Source: Neonectria sp. B-13 (taxonomy: Eukaryota > Ascomycota > Sordariomycetes > Hypocreales > Nectriaceae). From it: a DNA stretch of 64,000 nt. The stretch lies in assembly GCA_002682825.1 (NCBI GenBank), contig NOKP01000021.1:434001-498000 (forward strand). The letters run 5' to 3'. Position numbers and translations under genes: made by a program. The notes under the pieces were generated by a model. It was not told the origin of the DNA. It saw only the letters and a program-made list of their open reading frames with translations, and ran no database searches. The stretch's first letter is position 1, and every line of letters starts with the position of its first letter. This document shows, one piece after another, positions 1-10,751 of the stretch.

Positions 1-548
1 GTTCCTACTAGTGATGAGAAAAGTACCGCGAGTGCATTCGGGAACGTATCGTCCTATTTTACCTTCGTTGCTGGGAGGGGCGCGATCGGTCCTTGCTATC
101 GGCTATCGAAAGAAAAGTTGCGTATTATCGGCAACCACGAGCCAGTGTTCGCACTCGTTCGTCTCTAGCCAATCATTTATTAGCAGCAACACATAAACCA
201 TAGCTCGTTACAAGCTGGAATCCTGCATTCTTGCGCAGTAGTCGTGAACGACTAGTGAAATCGCTCGGCGTTGGCCGCCTGGACCGAAAAGACTGACACG
301 TCCGGGAGCGCGGGTTTCAGCCAGTATACACATGCCAGCACAATCTGCGCTTTTTGTACTACATGTGCATGAGATGCTGAGCCGTGTGCGAATCGAAACA
401 AGCGAGTCGGCAAGGTGGAACTGTCAGGAATGGGCGCTTGACGGATTTGAGATGTTGAGAGAAACAGGGCTCGTTTACGATTACTTGACACGAGTAGCCG
501 TAAAGAGTTGGTTGAAGGAAGGCTAAATTTTCTAGTGGAACAGTAATT
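1..548. other. Outer part of arm, no gene recognised
   Basis: I see only short overlapping open frames with no family resemblance here and in the mirror stretch 10752-11299. No splice pattern or motif supports a gene. Confidence 0.5.
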
Positions 549-1307
549 CTAGAACATTTCAATTTCCATGTCAGCTTCAGTTTCTGGCACGTACTCCTTC
601 ATGATTTGCTTCAAAATGTTCATCCACCATGGCTGAGGACGAGAACCAAACAAGGCTTTCCTGTATTCCCACCACTCAGGCCAGAAGCCCGCCATCTCCC
701 AGTCCACAATTCCGGTGACGGCGCCTGTTGTAGGATCAACAAGAATGTTCTCCCCTGAGAGATCCGCATGCGCAAATGTTATGCAATAGCTATCAGGAAG
801 CATGCTACGATATTTAGCTACCCATTCAGGTCGTGGACAATTCTTGACAGGGGCAACAAGGAAGTCGTGAAACTCGACAATAGATGCGAATGGGCCACAT
901 GTAGCCATGTTATCCAACCGATGGTCGTATGCGGGCCCTCCAGAACAGGACCCAATCCATCCAGGGTCAGATGGGCGAAGGCGATGCAACTGGCACAAGT
1001 ACGATTGAAGCTCCGAGACCGTCTGTTCCTTCGCCGCCTCGGTCATTTTGGGCCACGCTTCGTCGAGCTGTCTTCCAGGGACTCGTTCCATCAGAATCCA
1101 GCCTAGCTCATTGTCGTCGACGCCAATATCCATGTCGAGAATCGAAGGCACCGGGATCGAGGTGTGACTTCGTACGTAGTTCATGGCTTCGACTTCTCTG
1201 CGAAGTCTGAAGGCATCTGCCTGTTTTCGGAACGGTGTTTGCGACATTGGAAGCTTGCCCGCAAGTTGCGTTTCGTTACAAGGTGGGACAGTGGATGTGG
1301 CGGCCAT
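549..1307 (-). CDS. APH-fold phosphotransferase-like protein (left copy)
   Basis: Predicted protein of 252 residues of the aminoglycoside phosphotransferase / choline kinase-like superfamily. These enzymes transfer phosphate from ATP to small hydroxylated substrates; the large fungal subgroup mostly has unknown substrates. The catalytic loop reads FAHADLSGENILVD, matching HxDxxxxN, and the metal-binding motif follows as GIVDWEMAGFWPEWWEY. The ATP-lobe signature GWILMERVPGRQLDE is also present. I start at the ATG with context AAAATGGCC; the frame is open ten codons further but has no other ATG. The N-lobe is short for the family, so a lost upstream exon is possible, although no splice junction fits the frame. 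Identical to 9993-10751. Confidence 0.8.
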   Translation of the reverse strand: MAATSTVPPCNETQLAGKLPMSQTPFRKQADAFRLRREVEAMNYVRSHTSIPVPSILDMDIGVDDNELGWILMERVPGRQLDEAWPKMTEAAKEQTVSELQSYLCQLHRLRPSDPGWIGSCSGGPAYDHRLDNMATCGPFASIVEFHDFLVAPVKNCPRPEWVAKYRSMLPDSYCITFAHADLSGENILVDPTTGAVTGIVDWEMAGFWPEWWEYRKALFGSRPQPWWMNILKQIMKEYVPETEADMEIEMF

Positions 1308-1980
1308 TTTCTGGCTTGTGCATGTGTAAGAAGGCAAAAATACTTACGGTCAGTAAGTCCGGCTGCATGACTCAGCGAGCAGCGCTCCCCAACCATAATG
1401 AGCCTCGCTTCCATAAAGCATGCCTCACCAAAACATGATCTAGGACAAACTATTGCTGCTTGAGGCAAATATATTCAAATTTGGCTAAATAAACCACTGT
1501 ATTTCAGCTGCCAATCTGGCTAATTAACTGGTCGATCCAAGAATCCTGAAACCTGTAAGGCTGTTGCTTTCTAGCCACCTCCTTCCCCTCCTTATTATTC
1601 GTACAATAACCCTTCATTTTCATATGATGATTTTCCCACCCATTGGAAGAGGGGGACTAACGTTAATCAAATTGATCGTCTTTGTAGAAGAATTGAAAAT
1701 TTCCGCTGTCAACAAAGCCCGCAACGGTTTGTTTGGCTCTGCAAATGACGTTGGGGCGCTGCGGAATTCCTGAGGATGGCACGCGAAACATGATCACACC
1801 GCAAAGGTCCTCAAAGAGGCAAAAGTCTCAAAATGCAGGTTAAATCCTTGTCTATTGCAAATGCATTGAGGTTGTCACTACCACATTTGCGACTAAAGTA
1901 ATTCGCTCATAGCCTTATTGTTATCATACTTAGTGACAGCGACCTGTAACGAAGAATTCATCCCGAAAATATAGTTTGCC
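1308..1980. other. Spacer between APH-like and GH5 genes
   Basis: No gene recognised here or in the mirror stretch 9320-9992. Short frames lack family features. It would hold the APH-like promoter and the GH5 3' region. Confidence 0.5.
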
Positions 1981-3176
1981 TTACAGCAGCCAGCGATCAA
2001 AGTCAAAGGCAGACTCAACCTTTCCAGCAGCAAGCCCTGCCGCCTTAAGAGCACTCCAGTTCACATCATTGATACCAACCTCATAGTCCCAGCCCTGGTG
2101 AGGATCAGCGTTAGGGAGGATCTGCCAGTAGAACCAAGGGATTCCAGCAGCGTCAATGCTCGAAGCCCACTTGCGAATGTTGCTGTCTCGGGTACCAGAG
2201 CTGATCGGGCTGCCTCCGTTGCAGTTGTTGTTGGAAGCGTCGGTGTAGCATGCGCCCCATTCCTGCATGATGAGCTTCTTTCCGGCGTTCTTGGCCTTGT
2301 CGACATAAGTCTTGAGTGCACTGGTCGCAAAGTCGCCGACACCGTAGGCGTGGATGGCGAGGACGTCAAGCGCGCTGCAGCTGAAGTAGCTGTTCAGGAG
2401 AGAGTTGGCAAGGTAGGCTCCGCCACCAGTGGTGACAAGGATATTAGCATTGCCCTTCAGGTTGTCTTTGATGGACTGGGCCATGGTGCATTGCCACGAT
2501 GCCAGCGCAGTTGGGTTACCCTGTGCAAACAGTTAGTAAAGTGGCAACTTCAAGTAGTAGTGTGTCGTACCTGCGGGTGCATGGCCTCGTTCTGAGCCTC
2601 GAAAGCAAAAATGTACTCGGAGCTCTGGCTCCAAGTCTTGCCATTGGTAGGATTGACATGAGCAAGCACATGAGAAATGCGGTCCTTGAACTGGCCGATG
2701 GCAGCGCTGTTGGTGTAAAAATCACCAGTGCCGTACCACTTCCCGTAGAAATCACGGTTTCCCTCAAGAGCATTGTAACTATGAATGGAAACGATGAGCT
2801 TAATGCCGTAACCGTGGGCCTTGACCATGAACTTGTCAAGGCGGTTCAGGACGGTGTCATCCCAAGCAGTAGGGCTGTCTCCTTGAAGAGCATTGAATTT
2901 ATCGATGGGAGTTCCCTTTGTTGTTTCGGACTGGCCTGTGAGCGATGTGTCAGTATCCCCTTCATTTAATAGCAACAAGTAGAAATTACCATCAAGCCAC
3001 ACGCGCAAGACCTTGACACCAGCGCTTTGGAGACCCTGGAGAAGAGTGGTCGACTGGGCATCCTTCAAGCCAGCAGCATAGTACAGGTTGGAGGCTGAGA
3101 AAGATTTCGCCGCGTAAGAGGTTGTCAAAGAAGACAAGCCAAACAGCAGAGCTGTAAAACAAGAGAAAGGTTTCAT
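1981..3176 (-). CDS. Secreted GH5-family glycoside hydrolase (left copy)
   Basis: A 363-residue secreted enzyme in three exons: 2990-3176, 2571-2935 and 1981-2520, with introns of 54 and 50 nt. The N-terminus MKPFSCFTALLFGLSS is a signal peptide, probably cut after the SYAA stretch. The fold has the GH5 features VLRVWLDG, an acid/base glutamate in EAQNEAMHP and a nucleophile glutamate in MQEWGACY, so it should cleave a beta-linked polysaccharide outside the cell. Family-level assignment is firm; a mannanase-type role is only a guess. The reading frame is intact. Identical to the right copy at 8124-9319. Confidence 0.9.
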
Positions 3177-3975
3177 GTTGGTTGATTCGATTGATAGCCT
3201 GGCTGGTGTTGCTGAGATTGTTGATTCTCATTCATCAAGGTGATCTACAGCTTGATATAAGTACAAATTCTTGGAATGACCAGCGATAAAATGTCGTGCC
3301 ATAATTGCCATATGCACGTGAGATTTGGCCTGCTTGAAGGAAACATTTAAAATTAGGGATGCGTCGATCGACACTCTATCCACGCATTCACGGCTTCTCT
3401 CGGCAATGCGGGGCGTTCTCAGGTCTCACGTAGATCAACAAGGCGTTCTGGAGCTCCCGGAAGCTCCTTAGCGGGACCATCGTGTATTACCCGAAACAAT
3501 TTAGCATGCACCAAGGATGAGGCGACAAAGACGCGCACGGGCACTAACACGAAGATATCAAAGCCCGTTCCAGGGACCTTCCGTTCTAGGCACAAGGCAC
3601 TGACACGTGGATTTCAAAGCCCGTTCCAGGTGTCTTCCGCGGAGGGCGCTGGGGCTGAACTTACAAACAACTCGGCCGAGCAGGCTTCCTTGGTTACAAA
3701 TATAGTTACATCGCTTTTTTCCTTGTTAAAGCCTAGGAAAACACCTTACGAGGTAGGGCTGGGATCAACACGTGCTCAAGCCGATTGAAATGAAGGTATG
3801 GAAGGATGGACAGTGGAACTCATATTTGATCATGGGCCACCCAAATATGCCTTACTGGTGGGTCAAGCTTGAATAGTTTCAGGAACTTATGTCTGATCGG
3901 CTTGCATGGTCGAAAAGGCTATAGGGCCTGCAGATACATGTATCACAGAGAGAGGAGAGATGAAACGTAAAGAAC
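3177..3975. other. GH5 upstream region
   Basis: No gene seen here or in the mirror 7325-8123. The stretch contains the direct repeat noted separately, a CTCCCGGAAGCTCC-type near palindrome and, close to the GH5 start, a TATATC element about 80 bases before the ATG. Confidence 0.45.
3557..3630. repeat. Direct repeat upstream of GH5 gene (left)
   Basis: The 17-mer TCAAAGCCCGTTCCAGG occurs twice about 57 bases apart, each preceded by a similar CACG-A/T-x-GAT-A/T context. It lies roughly 380-450 bases upstream of the GH5 start. It could be a pair of regulator sites or a local duplication. Mirror copy at 7670-7743. Confidence 0.6.
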
Positions 3976-4249
3976 ATGTCTTTCGAGACCTGTACGGGTA
4001 GAACGCGATTGAGTGAGGATATGTCCAGGCCACCATCGTCGTTGGGGGGATTTTGGGCTTTGTCCTGTGTCTTGCGACCAACTCCCTGTACTACTCGTCT
4101 GCTTCGCGCAACACCGAGCTGCCTGGCACGCCAATTCCCGAGGCCCGGCTGTACGCCGCCGCTATTGTGGGGGTTCATTGGAGTCACGGAAGGCATGTTC
4201 GTTTATGCGTGGACCTCATATCCTCATCTTGGTTAACTGCTCTTAGTAA
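3976..4249 (+). pseudogene. MFS transporter relic (left copy)
   Basis: A decayed fragment of a major facilitator drug/polyamine-type transporter. One frame reads VVGGILGFVLCLATNSLYY and then PEARLYAAAIVG. The next frame continues with FIGVTEGMFVYAWTSYPHLG. The PEARLY and FVYAWTSYP motifs sit in this order in the DHA1-type family, so a frameshift near 4170 separates them. Upstream in the first frame two stop codons interrupt an LYGxNAIExGYV-like segment. Nothing else of the transporter is recognisable. The same lesions occur in the mirror copy at 7051-7324. Confidence 0.7.
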
Positions 4250-4261
4250 CAAAGAGTCACT

Positions 4262-4609
4262 AAAAAGCTTCGTTGGGAATGGCATTATGATCCGGTCTTG
4301 AGGCACAGAGACAAGTTCAACACGCCGATCATCAATCTTGACCACATTGTCGACGTTTTATCCAGTGTTTGTGAGACCATTGCCGACTTGACCCTCATGG
4401 GAAGTGAGGAGGTGGACGATGGCGACAACTACCCACCCTTGGAGGTAAAATGTTCGTTTGTGGGCCTTGTGGACTTCGATCGAATAGATCACACGTTCCG
4501 TTGGTGTTCCTCGTGGGGTTCTCGCCAAAAGCGACAAACCGGCTTGAGTATGCTATGCTACCCAATGTTAAATTATGGCTATTTCGGATGGCCTCATCAA
4601 GTACGGTAG
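4262..4609 (+). other. Unidentified exon-like open frame (left copy)
   Basis: An open stretch directly after the MFS relic encodes LRWEWHYDPVLRHRDKFN and then INLDHIVDVLSSVCETIADL, ending near a GTAAAA donor-like site after PPLEV. The composition looks like real coding sequence rather than chance, but I do not recognise the family. There is no credible start codon, so it is probably another gene fragment. Mirror copy at 6691-7038. Confidence 0.35.
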
Positions 4610-5133
4610 GTACAAGTGGGAAGACAGGAATACCTTTTAACTGATTAAGCTATGGATTGACTGAATCAAGGACCTAACACCTTAACTTTGTAAAATATTG
4701 TTGCTTTTGATACAAACAAGATACGAATGGGGCTATGTAATGTAGAGCGAATTTGCTACTGTTTGTAGCAAGGATGGGATTGAGGTAGACGGTACAATAC
4801 TATCTGACGTGCTACACTGTAACACTTGACCAAAGTGCAAAACAGATGACCCCAATTGCGACGGTAGCAACCCGCTGCTACACTCATCAACGCCGCCTCT
4901 TTTACGCCCACTGGCATAAGGAAATCTAGCTAACGAGTACTCCCTCCATGGGATAAATGGCTCTCCTCGTGGGGTATGCAATTGCTCTTCCTGTAACTAG
5001 TAATTTTGCCTCTATGCTGATGCTCGGGGTGGATGATAATTTCGATAATAGCGATCTCTCATTCATCAAGAAAGTCGCTGCCGTTGGAGATTCCGGATTG
5101 TTCTGACAACAAAAAAGTTGAGTCCGTGATGAT
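4610..5133. other. No gene recognised
   Basis: Only short frames without family features are seen here and in the mirror 6167-6690. Confidence 0.45.
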
Positions 5134-5445
5134 TCAGGATGGGGTGCTTGTCTCAGACCACCGAGGTGCAAGTGCGGGCTCGAAAACGCTTGTGCCCAGT
5201 GGGGGGTTGCGGCTTGCGAAAGCTGGAGTTGCGGGGGCACTGGCAGTTGGAGAGGCGGAAGAAGCGACCCCCTTGGCCCAGAGCTTGTCCATGATGGCGT
5301 CATAAACTGCACCGTCCCGGTTGTTTGAGGCATCGGAGTCAGTAGTGCTCAGTCGTCGGACCTGGCTGACGCCGAGACTCAGACCCCGGGTCCGAGTCAA
5401 GGAAGCGCCGAGGCTGCGGCACACGGTCTGCAGTGAGGAACTCAT
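5134..5445 (-). CDS. Short protein with mitochondrial-type N-terminus (left copy)
   Basis: A 103-residue frame starting at an ATG in good context (CCACCATGAG). The N-terminus, MSSSLQTVCRSLGASLTRTR followed by QVRRLSTT, is rich in Arg, Ser and Leu and lacks acidic residues, as in mitochondrial presequences, with a possible cut near RRLS. The rest is Ala/Pro/Ser rich and resembles no domain I know. It may be the 5' part of a larger gene that is now broken. The left copy has lost most of its promoter to the gap; the right copy is at 5855-6166. Confidence 0.4.
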   Translation of the reverse strand: MSSSLQTVCRSLGASLTRTRGLSLGVSQVRRLSTTDSDASNNRDGAVYDAIMDKLWAKGVASSASPTASAPATPAFASRNPPLGTSVFEPALAPRWSETSTPS

Positions 5446-5500
5446 GGTGGATAGATCGTGTGGAGGTGCGTAAAAGAAGTGAGGTTTATCTAATGAACGA

Positions 5501-5600
5501 NNNNNNNNNNNNNNNNNNNNNNNNNNNNNNNNNNNNNNNNNNNNNNNNNNNNNNNNNNNNNNNNNNNNNNNNNNNNNNNNNNNNNNNNNNNNNNNNNNNN
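5501..5600. other. Assembly gap of 100 N
   Basis: One hundred undetermined bases, a conventional placeholder for a gap of unknown size. It lies between the two arms of the inverted repeat. The base after it begins a run of ten T. The real distance between the arms is therefore not known. Confidence 0.99.
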
Positions 5601-5799
5601 TTTTTTTTTTGCGAATCAAACCACTTTTGCTAGTCAAGCCACCCCCCTACCTGAGGTACGAAGGTCAGGGGGCAGTCGCTTTTGAGACCCCCACAGTAGC
5701 ACCCATCCAGAATTTCCTCGGCTGTATTGAACGAACCGATAACGAGCAAGAATATATAATTGTTGTATCCATGCCCATGGCTAGGTTGGTTAACTCACA
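5601..5799. other. Unshared spacer between the arms
   Basis: These 199 bases start with a T homopolymer and have no visible counterpart on the left arm, because the left contig stops at 5500. They lie directly upstream of the 103-codon gene on the right arm and probably hold its promoter. The mirror copy, if one exists, would be hidden in the N gap. Confidence 0.6.
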
Positions 5800-5854
5800 T
5801 CGTTCATTAGATAAACCTCACTTCTTTTACGCACCTCCACACGATCTATCCACC

Positions 5855-6166
5855 ATGAGTTCCTCACTGCAGACCGTGTGCCGCAGCCTCGGCGCTTCCT
5901 TGACTCGGACCCGGGGTCTGAGTCTCGGCGTCAGCCAGGTCCGACGACTGAGCACTACTGACTCCGATGCCTCAAACAACCGGGACGGTGCAGTTTATGA
6001 CGCCATCATGGACAAGCTCTGGGCCAAGGGGGTCGCTTCTTCCGCCTCTCCAACTGCCAGTGCCCCCGCAACTCCAGCTTTCGCAAGCCGCAACCCCCCA
6101 CTGGGCACAAGCGTTTTCGAGCCCGCACTTGCACCTCGGTGGTCTGAGACAAGCACCCCATCCTGA
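5855..6166 (+). CDS. Short protein with mitochondrial-type N-terminus (right copy)
   Basis: Identical to the left-arm frame at 5134-5445. This copy keeps about 250 bases of upstream sequence after the gap, including a TATATAAT element at 5753-5760 roughly 95 bases before the start. That makes expression possible from this side. Function unknown. Confidence 0.4.
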   Translation: MSSSLQTVCRSLGASLTRTRGLSLGVSQVRRLSTTDSDASNNRDGAVYDAIMDKLWAKGVASSASPTASAPATPAFASRNPPLGTSVFEPALAPRWSETSTPS

Positions 6167-6690
6167 ATCATCACGGACTCAACTTTTTTGTTGTCAGAAC
6201 AATCCGGAATCTCCAACGGCAGCGACTTTCTTGATGAATGAGAGATCGCTATTATCGAAATTATCATCCACCCCGAGCATCAGCATAGAGGCAAAATTAC
6301 TAGTTACAGGAAGAGCAATTGCATACCCCACGAGGAGAGCCATTTATCCCATGGAGGGAGTACTCGTTAGCTAGATTTCCTTATGCCAGTGGGCGTAAAA
6401 GAGGCGGCGTTGATGAGTGTAGCAGCGGGTTGCTACCGTCGCAATTGGGGTCATCTGTTTTGCACTTTGGTCAAGTGTTACAGTGTAGCACGTCAGATAG
6501 TATTGTACCGTCTACCTCAATCCCATCCTTGCTACAAACAGTAGCAAATTCGCTCTACATTACATAGCCCCATTCGTATCTTGTTTGTATCAAAAGCAAC
6601 AATATTTTACAAAGTTAAGGTGTTAGGTCCTTGATTCAGTCAATCCATAGCTTAATCAGTTAAAAGGTATTCCTGTCTTCCCACTTGTAC

Positions 6691-7038
6691 CTACCGTACT
6701 TGATGAGGCCATCCGAAATAGCCATAATTTAACATTGGGTAGCATAGCATACTCAAGCCGGTTTGTCGCTTTTGGCGAGAACCCCACGAGGAACACCAAC
6801 GGAACGTGTGATCTATTCGATCGAAGTCCACAAGGCCCACAAACGAACATTTTACCTCCAAGGGTGGGTAGTTGTCGCCATCGTCCACCTCCTCACTTCC
6901 CATGAGGGTCAAGTCGGCAATGGTCTCACAAACACTGGATAAAACGTCGACAATGTGGTCAAGATTGATGATCGGCGTGTTGAACTTGTCTCTGTGCCTC
7001 AAGACCGGATCATAATGCCATTCCCAACGAAGCTTTTT
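6691..7038 (-). other. Unidentified exon-like open frame (right copy)
   Basis: Mirror image of 4262-4609, with the same open frame and the same lack of a start codon. Confidence 0.35.
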
Positions 7039-7050
7039 AGTGACTCTTTG

Positions 7051-7324
7051 TTACTAAGAGCAGTTAACCAAGATGAGGATATGAGGTCCACGCATAAACG
7101 AACATGCCTTCCGTGACTCCAATGAACCCCCACAATAGCGGCGGCGTACAGCCGGGCCTCGGGAATTGGCGTGCCAGGCAGCTCGGTGTTGCGCGAAGCA
7201 GACGAGTAGTACAGGGAGTTGGTCGCAAGACACAGGACAAAGCCCAAAATCCCCCCAACGACGATGGTGGCCTGGACATATCCTCACTCAATCGCGTTCT
7301 ACCCGTACAGGTCTCGAAAGACAT
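7051..7324 (-). pseudogene. MFS transporter relic (right copy)
   Basis: Mirror image of the relic at 3976-4249, with the same two stops and the same frameshift between the PEARLY and FVYAWTSYP segments. Shared lesions show that the gene decayed before the two arms became separate, or that the arms are one sequence read twice. Confidence 0.7.
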
Positions 7325-7669
7325 GTTCTTTACGTTTCATCTCTCCTCTCTCTGTGATACATGTATCTGCAGGCCCTATAGCCTTTTCGACCATGCAAGC
7401 CGATCAGACATAAGTTCCTGAAACTATTCAAGCTTGACCCACCAGTAAGGCATATTTGGGTGGCCCATGATCAAATATGAGTTCCACTGTCCATCCTTCC
7501 ATACCTTCATTTCAATCGGCTTGAGCACGTGTTGATCCCAGCCCTACCTCGTAAGGTGTTTTCCTAGGCTTTAACAAGGAAAAAAGCGATGTAACTATAT
7601 TTGTAACCAAGGAAGCCTGCTCGGCCGAGTTGTTTGTAAGTTCAGCCCCAGCGCCCTCCGCGGAAGACA

Positions 7670-7743
7670 CCTGGAACGGGCTTTGAAATCCACGTGTCAG
7701 TGCCTTGTGCCTAGAACGGAAGGTCCCTGGAACGGGCTTTGAT
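7670..7743. repeat. Direct repeat upstream of GH5 gene (right)
   Basis: Mirror image of the pair at 3557-3630. Here it lies 5' of the forward GH5 gene. Confidence 0.6.
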
Positions 7744-8123
7744 ATCTTCGTGTTAGTGCCCGTGCGCGTCTTTGTCGCCTCATCCTTGGTGCATGCTAAA
7801 TTGTTTCGGGTAATACACGATGGTCCCGCTAAGGAGCTTCCGGGAGCTCCAGAACGCCTTGTTGATCTACGTGAGACCTGAGAACGCCCCGCATTGCCGA
7901 GAGAAGCCGTGAATGCGTGGATAGAGTGTCGATCGACGCATCCCTAATTTTAAATGTTTCCTTCAAGCAGGCCAAATCTCACGTGCATATGGCAATTATG
8001 GCACGACATTTTATCGCTGGTCATTCCAAGAATTTGTACTTATATCAAGCTGTAGATCACCTTGATGAATGAGAATCAACAATCTCAGCAACACCAGCCA
8101 GGCTATCAATCGAATCAACCAAC

Positions 8124-9319
8124 ATGAAACCTTTCTCTTGTTTTACAGCTCTGCTGTTTGGCTTGTCTTCTTTGACAACCTCTTACGCGGCGAAATCTTT
8201 CTCAGCCTCCAACCTGTACTATGCTGCTGGCTTGAAGGATGCCCAGTCGACCACTCTTCTCCAGGGTCTCCAAAGCGCTGGTGTCAAGGTCTTGCGCGTG
8301 TGGCTTGATGGTAATTTCTACTTGTTGCTATTAAATGAAGGGGATACTGACACATCGCTCACAGGCCAGTCCGAAACAACAAAGGGAACTCCCATCGATA
8401 AATTCAATGCTCTTCAAGGAGACAGCCCTACTGCTTGGGATGACACCGTCCTGAACCGCCTTGACAAGTTCATGGTCAAGGCCCACGGTTACGGCATTAA
8501 GCTCATCGTTTCCATTCATAGTTACAATGCTCTTGAGGGAAACCGTGATTTCTACGGGAAGTGGTACGGCACTGGTGATTTTTACACCAACAGCGCTGCC
8601 ATCGGCCAGTTCAAGGACCGCATTTCTCATGTGCTTGCTCATGTCAATCCTACCAATGGCAAGACTTGGAGCCAGAGCTCCGAGTACATTTTTGCTTTCG
8701 AGGCTCAGAACGAGGCCATGCACCCGCAGGTACGACACACTACTACTTGAAGTTGCCACTTTACTAACTGTTTGCACAGGGTAACCCAACTGCGCTGGCA
8801 TCGTGGCAATGCACCATGGCCCAGTCCATCAAAGACAACCTGAAGGGCAATGCTAATATCCTTGTCACCACTGGTGGCGGAGCCTACCTTGCCAACTCTC
8901 TCCTGAACAGCTACTTCAGCTGCAGCGCGCTTGACGTCCTCGCCATCCACGCCTACGGTGTCGGCGACTTTGCGACCAGTGCACTCAAGACTTATGTCGA
9001 CAAGGCCAAGAACGCCGGAAAGAAGCTCATCATGCAGGAATGGGGCGCATGCTACACCGACGCTTCCAACAACAACTGCAACGGAGGCAGCCCGATCAGC
9101 TCTGGTACCCGAGACAGCAACATTCGCAAGTGGGCTTCGAGCATTGACGCTGCTGGAATCCCTTGGTTCTACTGGCAGATCCTCCCTAACGCTGATCCTC
9201 ACCAGGGCTGGGACTATGAGGTTGGTATCAATGATGTGAACTGGAGTGCTCTTAAGGCGGCAGGGCTTGCTGCTGGAAAGGTTGAGTCTGCCTTTGACTT
9301 TGATCGCTGGCTGCTGTAA
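8124..9319 (+). CDS. Secreted GH5-family glycoside hydrolase (right copy)
   Basis: Identical to the left-arm gene. Exons are 8124-8310, 8365-8729 and 8780-9319, giving 363 residues. Intron 1 interrupts a Gly codon (WLD-G-QSE) and intron 2 falls between Gln and Gly codons. The signal peptide and the catalytic glutamates in EAQNE and MQEWG are all present. A TATATC box at 8041 sits about 80 bases upstream. Confidence 0.9.
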
Positions 9320-9992
9320 GGCAAACTATATTTTCGGGATGAATTCTTCGTTACAGGTCGCTGTCACTAAGTATGATAACAATAAGGCTATGAGCGAATT
9401 ACTTTAGTCGCAAATGTGGTAGTGACAACCTCAATGCATTTGCAATAGACAAGGATTTAACCTGCATTTTGAGACTTTTGCCTCTTTGAGGACCTTTGCG
9501 GTGTGATCATGTTTCGCGTGCCATCCTCAGGAATTCCGCAGCGCCCCAACGTCATTTGCAGAGCCAAACAAACCGTTGCGGGCTTTGTTGACAGCGGAAA
9601 TTTTCAATTCTTCTACAAAGACGATCAATTTGATTAACGTTAGTCCCCCTCTTCCAATGGGTGGGAAAATCATCATATGAAAATGAAGGGTTATTGTACG
9701 AATAATAAGGAGGGGAAGGAGGTGGCTAGAAAGCAACAGCCTTACAGGTTTCAGGATTCTTGGATCGACCAGTTAATTAGCCAGATTGGCAGCTGAAATA
9801 CAGTGGTTTATTTAGCCAAATTTGAATATATTTGCCTCAAGCAGCAATAGTTTGTCCTAGATCATGTTTTGGTGAGGCATGCTTTATGGAAGCGAGGCTC
9901 ATTATGGTTGGGGAGCGCTGCTCGCTGAGTCATGCAGCCGGACTTACTGACCGTAAGTATTTTTGCCTTCTTACACATGCACAAGCCAGAAA

Positions 9993-10751
9993 ATGGCCGC
10001 CACATCCACTGTCCCACCTTGTAACGAAACGCAACTTGCGGGCAAGCTTCCAATGTCGCAAACACCGTTCCGAAAACAGGCAGATGCCTTCAGACTTCGC
10101 AGAGAAGTCGAAGCCATGAACTACGTACGAAGTCACACCTCGATCCCGGTGCCTTCGATTCTCGACATGGATATTGGCGTCGACGACAATGAGCTAGGCT
10201 GGATTCTGATGGAACGAGTCCCTGGAAGACAGCTCGACGAAGCGTGGCCCAAAATGACCGAGGCGGCGAAGGAACAGACGGTCTCGGAGCTTCAATCGTA
10301 CTTGTGCCAGTTGCATCGCCTTCGCCCATCTGACCCTGGATGGATTGGGTCCTGTTCTGGAGGGCCCGCATACGACCATCGGTTGGATAACATGGCTACA
10401 TGTGGCCCATTCGCATCTATTGTCGAGTTTCACGACTTCCTTGTTGCCCCTGTCAAGAATTGTCCACGACCTGAATGGGTAGCTAAATATCGTAGCATGC
10501 TTCCTGATAGCTATTGCATAACATTTGCGCATGCGGATCTCTCAGGGGAGAACATTCTTGTTGATCCTACAACAGGCGCCGTCACCGGAATTGTGGACTG
10601 GGAGATGGCGGGCTTCTGGCCTGAGTGGTGGGAATACAGGAAAGCCTTGTTTGGTTCTCGTCCTCAGCCATGGTGGATGAACATTTTGAAGCAAATCATG
10701 AAGGAGTACGTGCCAGAAACTGAAGCTGACATGGAAATTGAAATGTTCTAG
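9993..10751 (+). CDS. APH-fold phosphotransferase-like protein (right copy)
   Basis: Identical to 549-1307: 252 residues with HADLSGEN catalytic and VDWEMAGF metal-binding motifs. It lies about 670 bases downstream of the GH5 gene on the same strand. Upstream there is a splice donor-like GTAAGT at 9954, but no acceptor joins an upstream exon to this frame. Confidence 0.8.
   Translation: MAATSTVPPCNETQLAGKLPMSQTPFRKQADAFRLRREVEAMNYVRSHTSIPVPSILDMDIGVDDNELGWILMERVPGRQLDEAWPKMTEAAKEQTVSELQSYLCQLHRLRPSDPGWIGSCSGGPAYDHRLDNMATCGPFASIVEFHDFLVAPVKNCPRPEWVAKYRSMLPDSYCITFAHADLSGENILVDPTTGAVTGIVDWEMAGFWPEWWEYRKALFGSRPQPWWMNILKQIMKEYVPETEADMEIEMF

Larger units (their letters stand above)
1..5500. repeat. 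Left arm of large inverted repeat
   Basis: This arm is the reverse complement of 5800-11299, with position x pairing to 11300-x. The match was checked by eye at the outer end (1 against 11299), at the inner end (5500 against 5800) and through identical translations of every open frame on both arms. I found no mismatch. The match is still running at base 1, so the outer boundary is outside the window. The arm carries five gene-like units, all repeated in mirror image on the other arm. Confidence 0.97.

Noticed and set aside
9963..9992. Ten-codon upstream extension of the APH-like protein
   Set aside because: It begins with a non-ATG codon and lies in an intron-like or leader segment; the next ATG has a better context.
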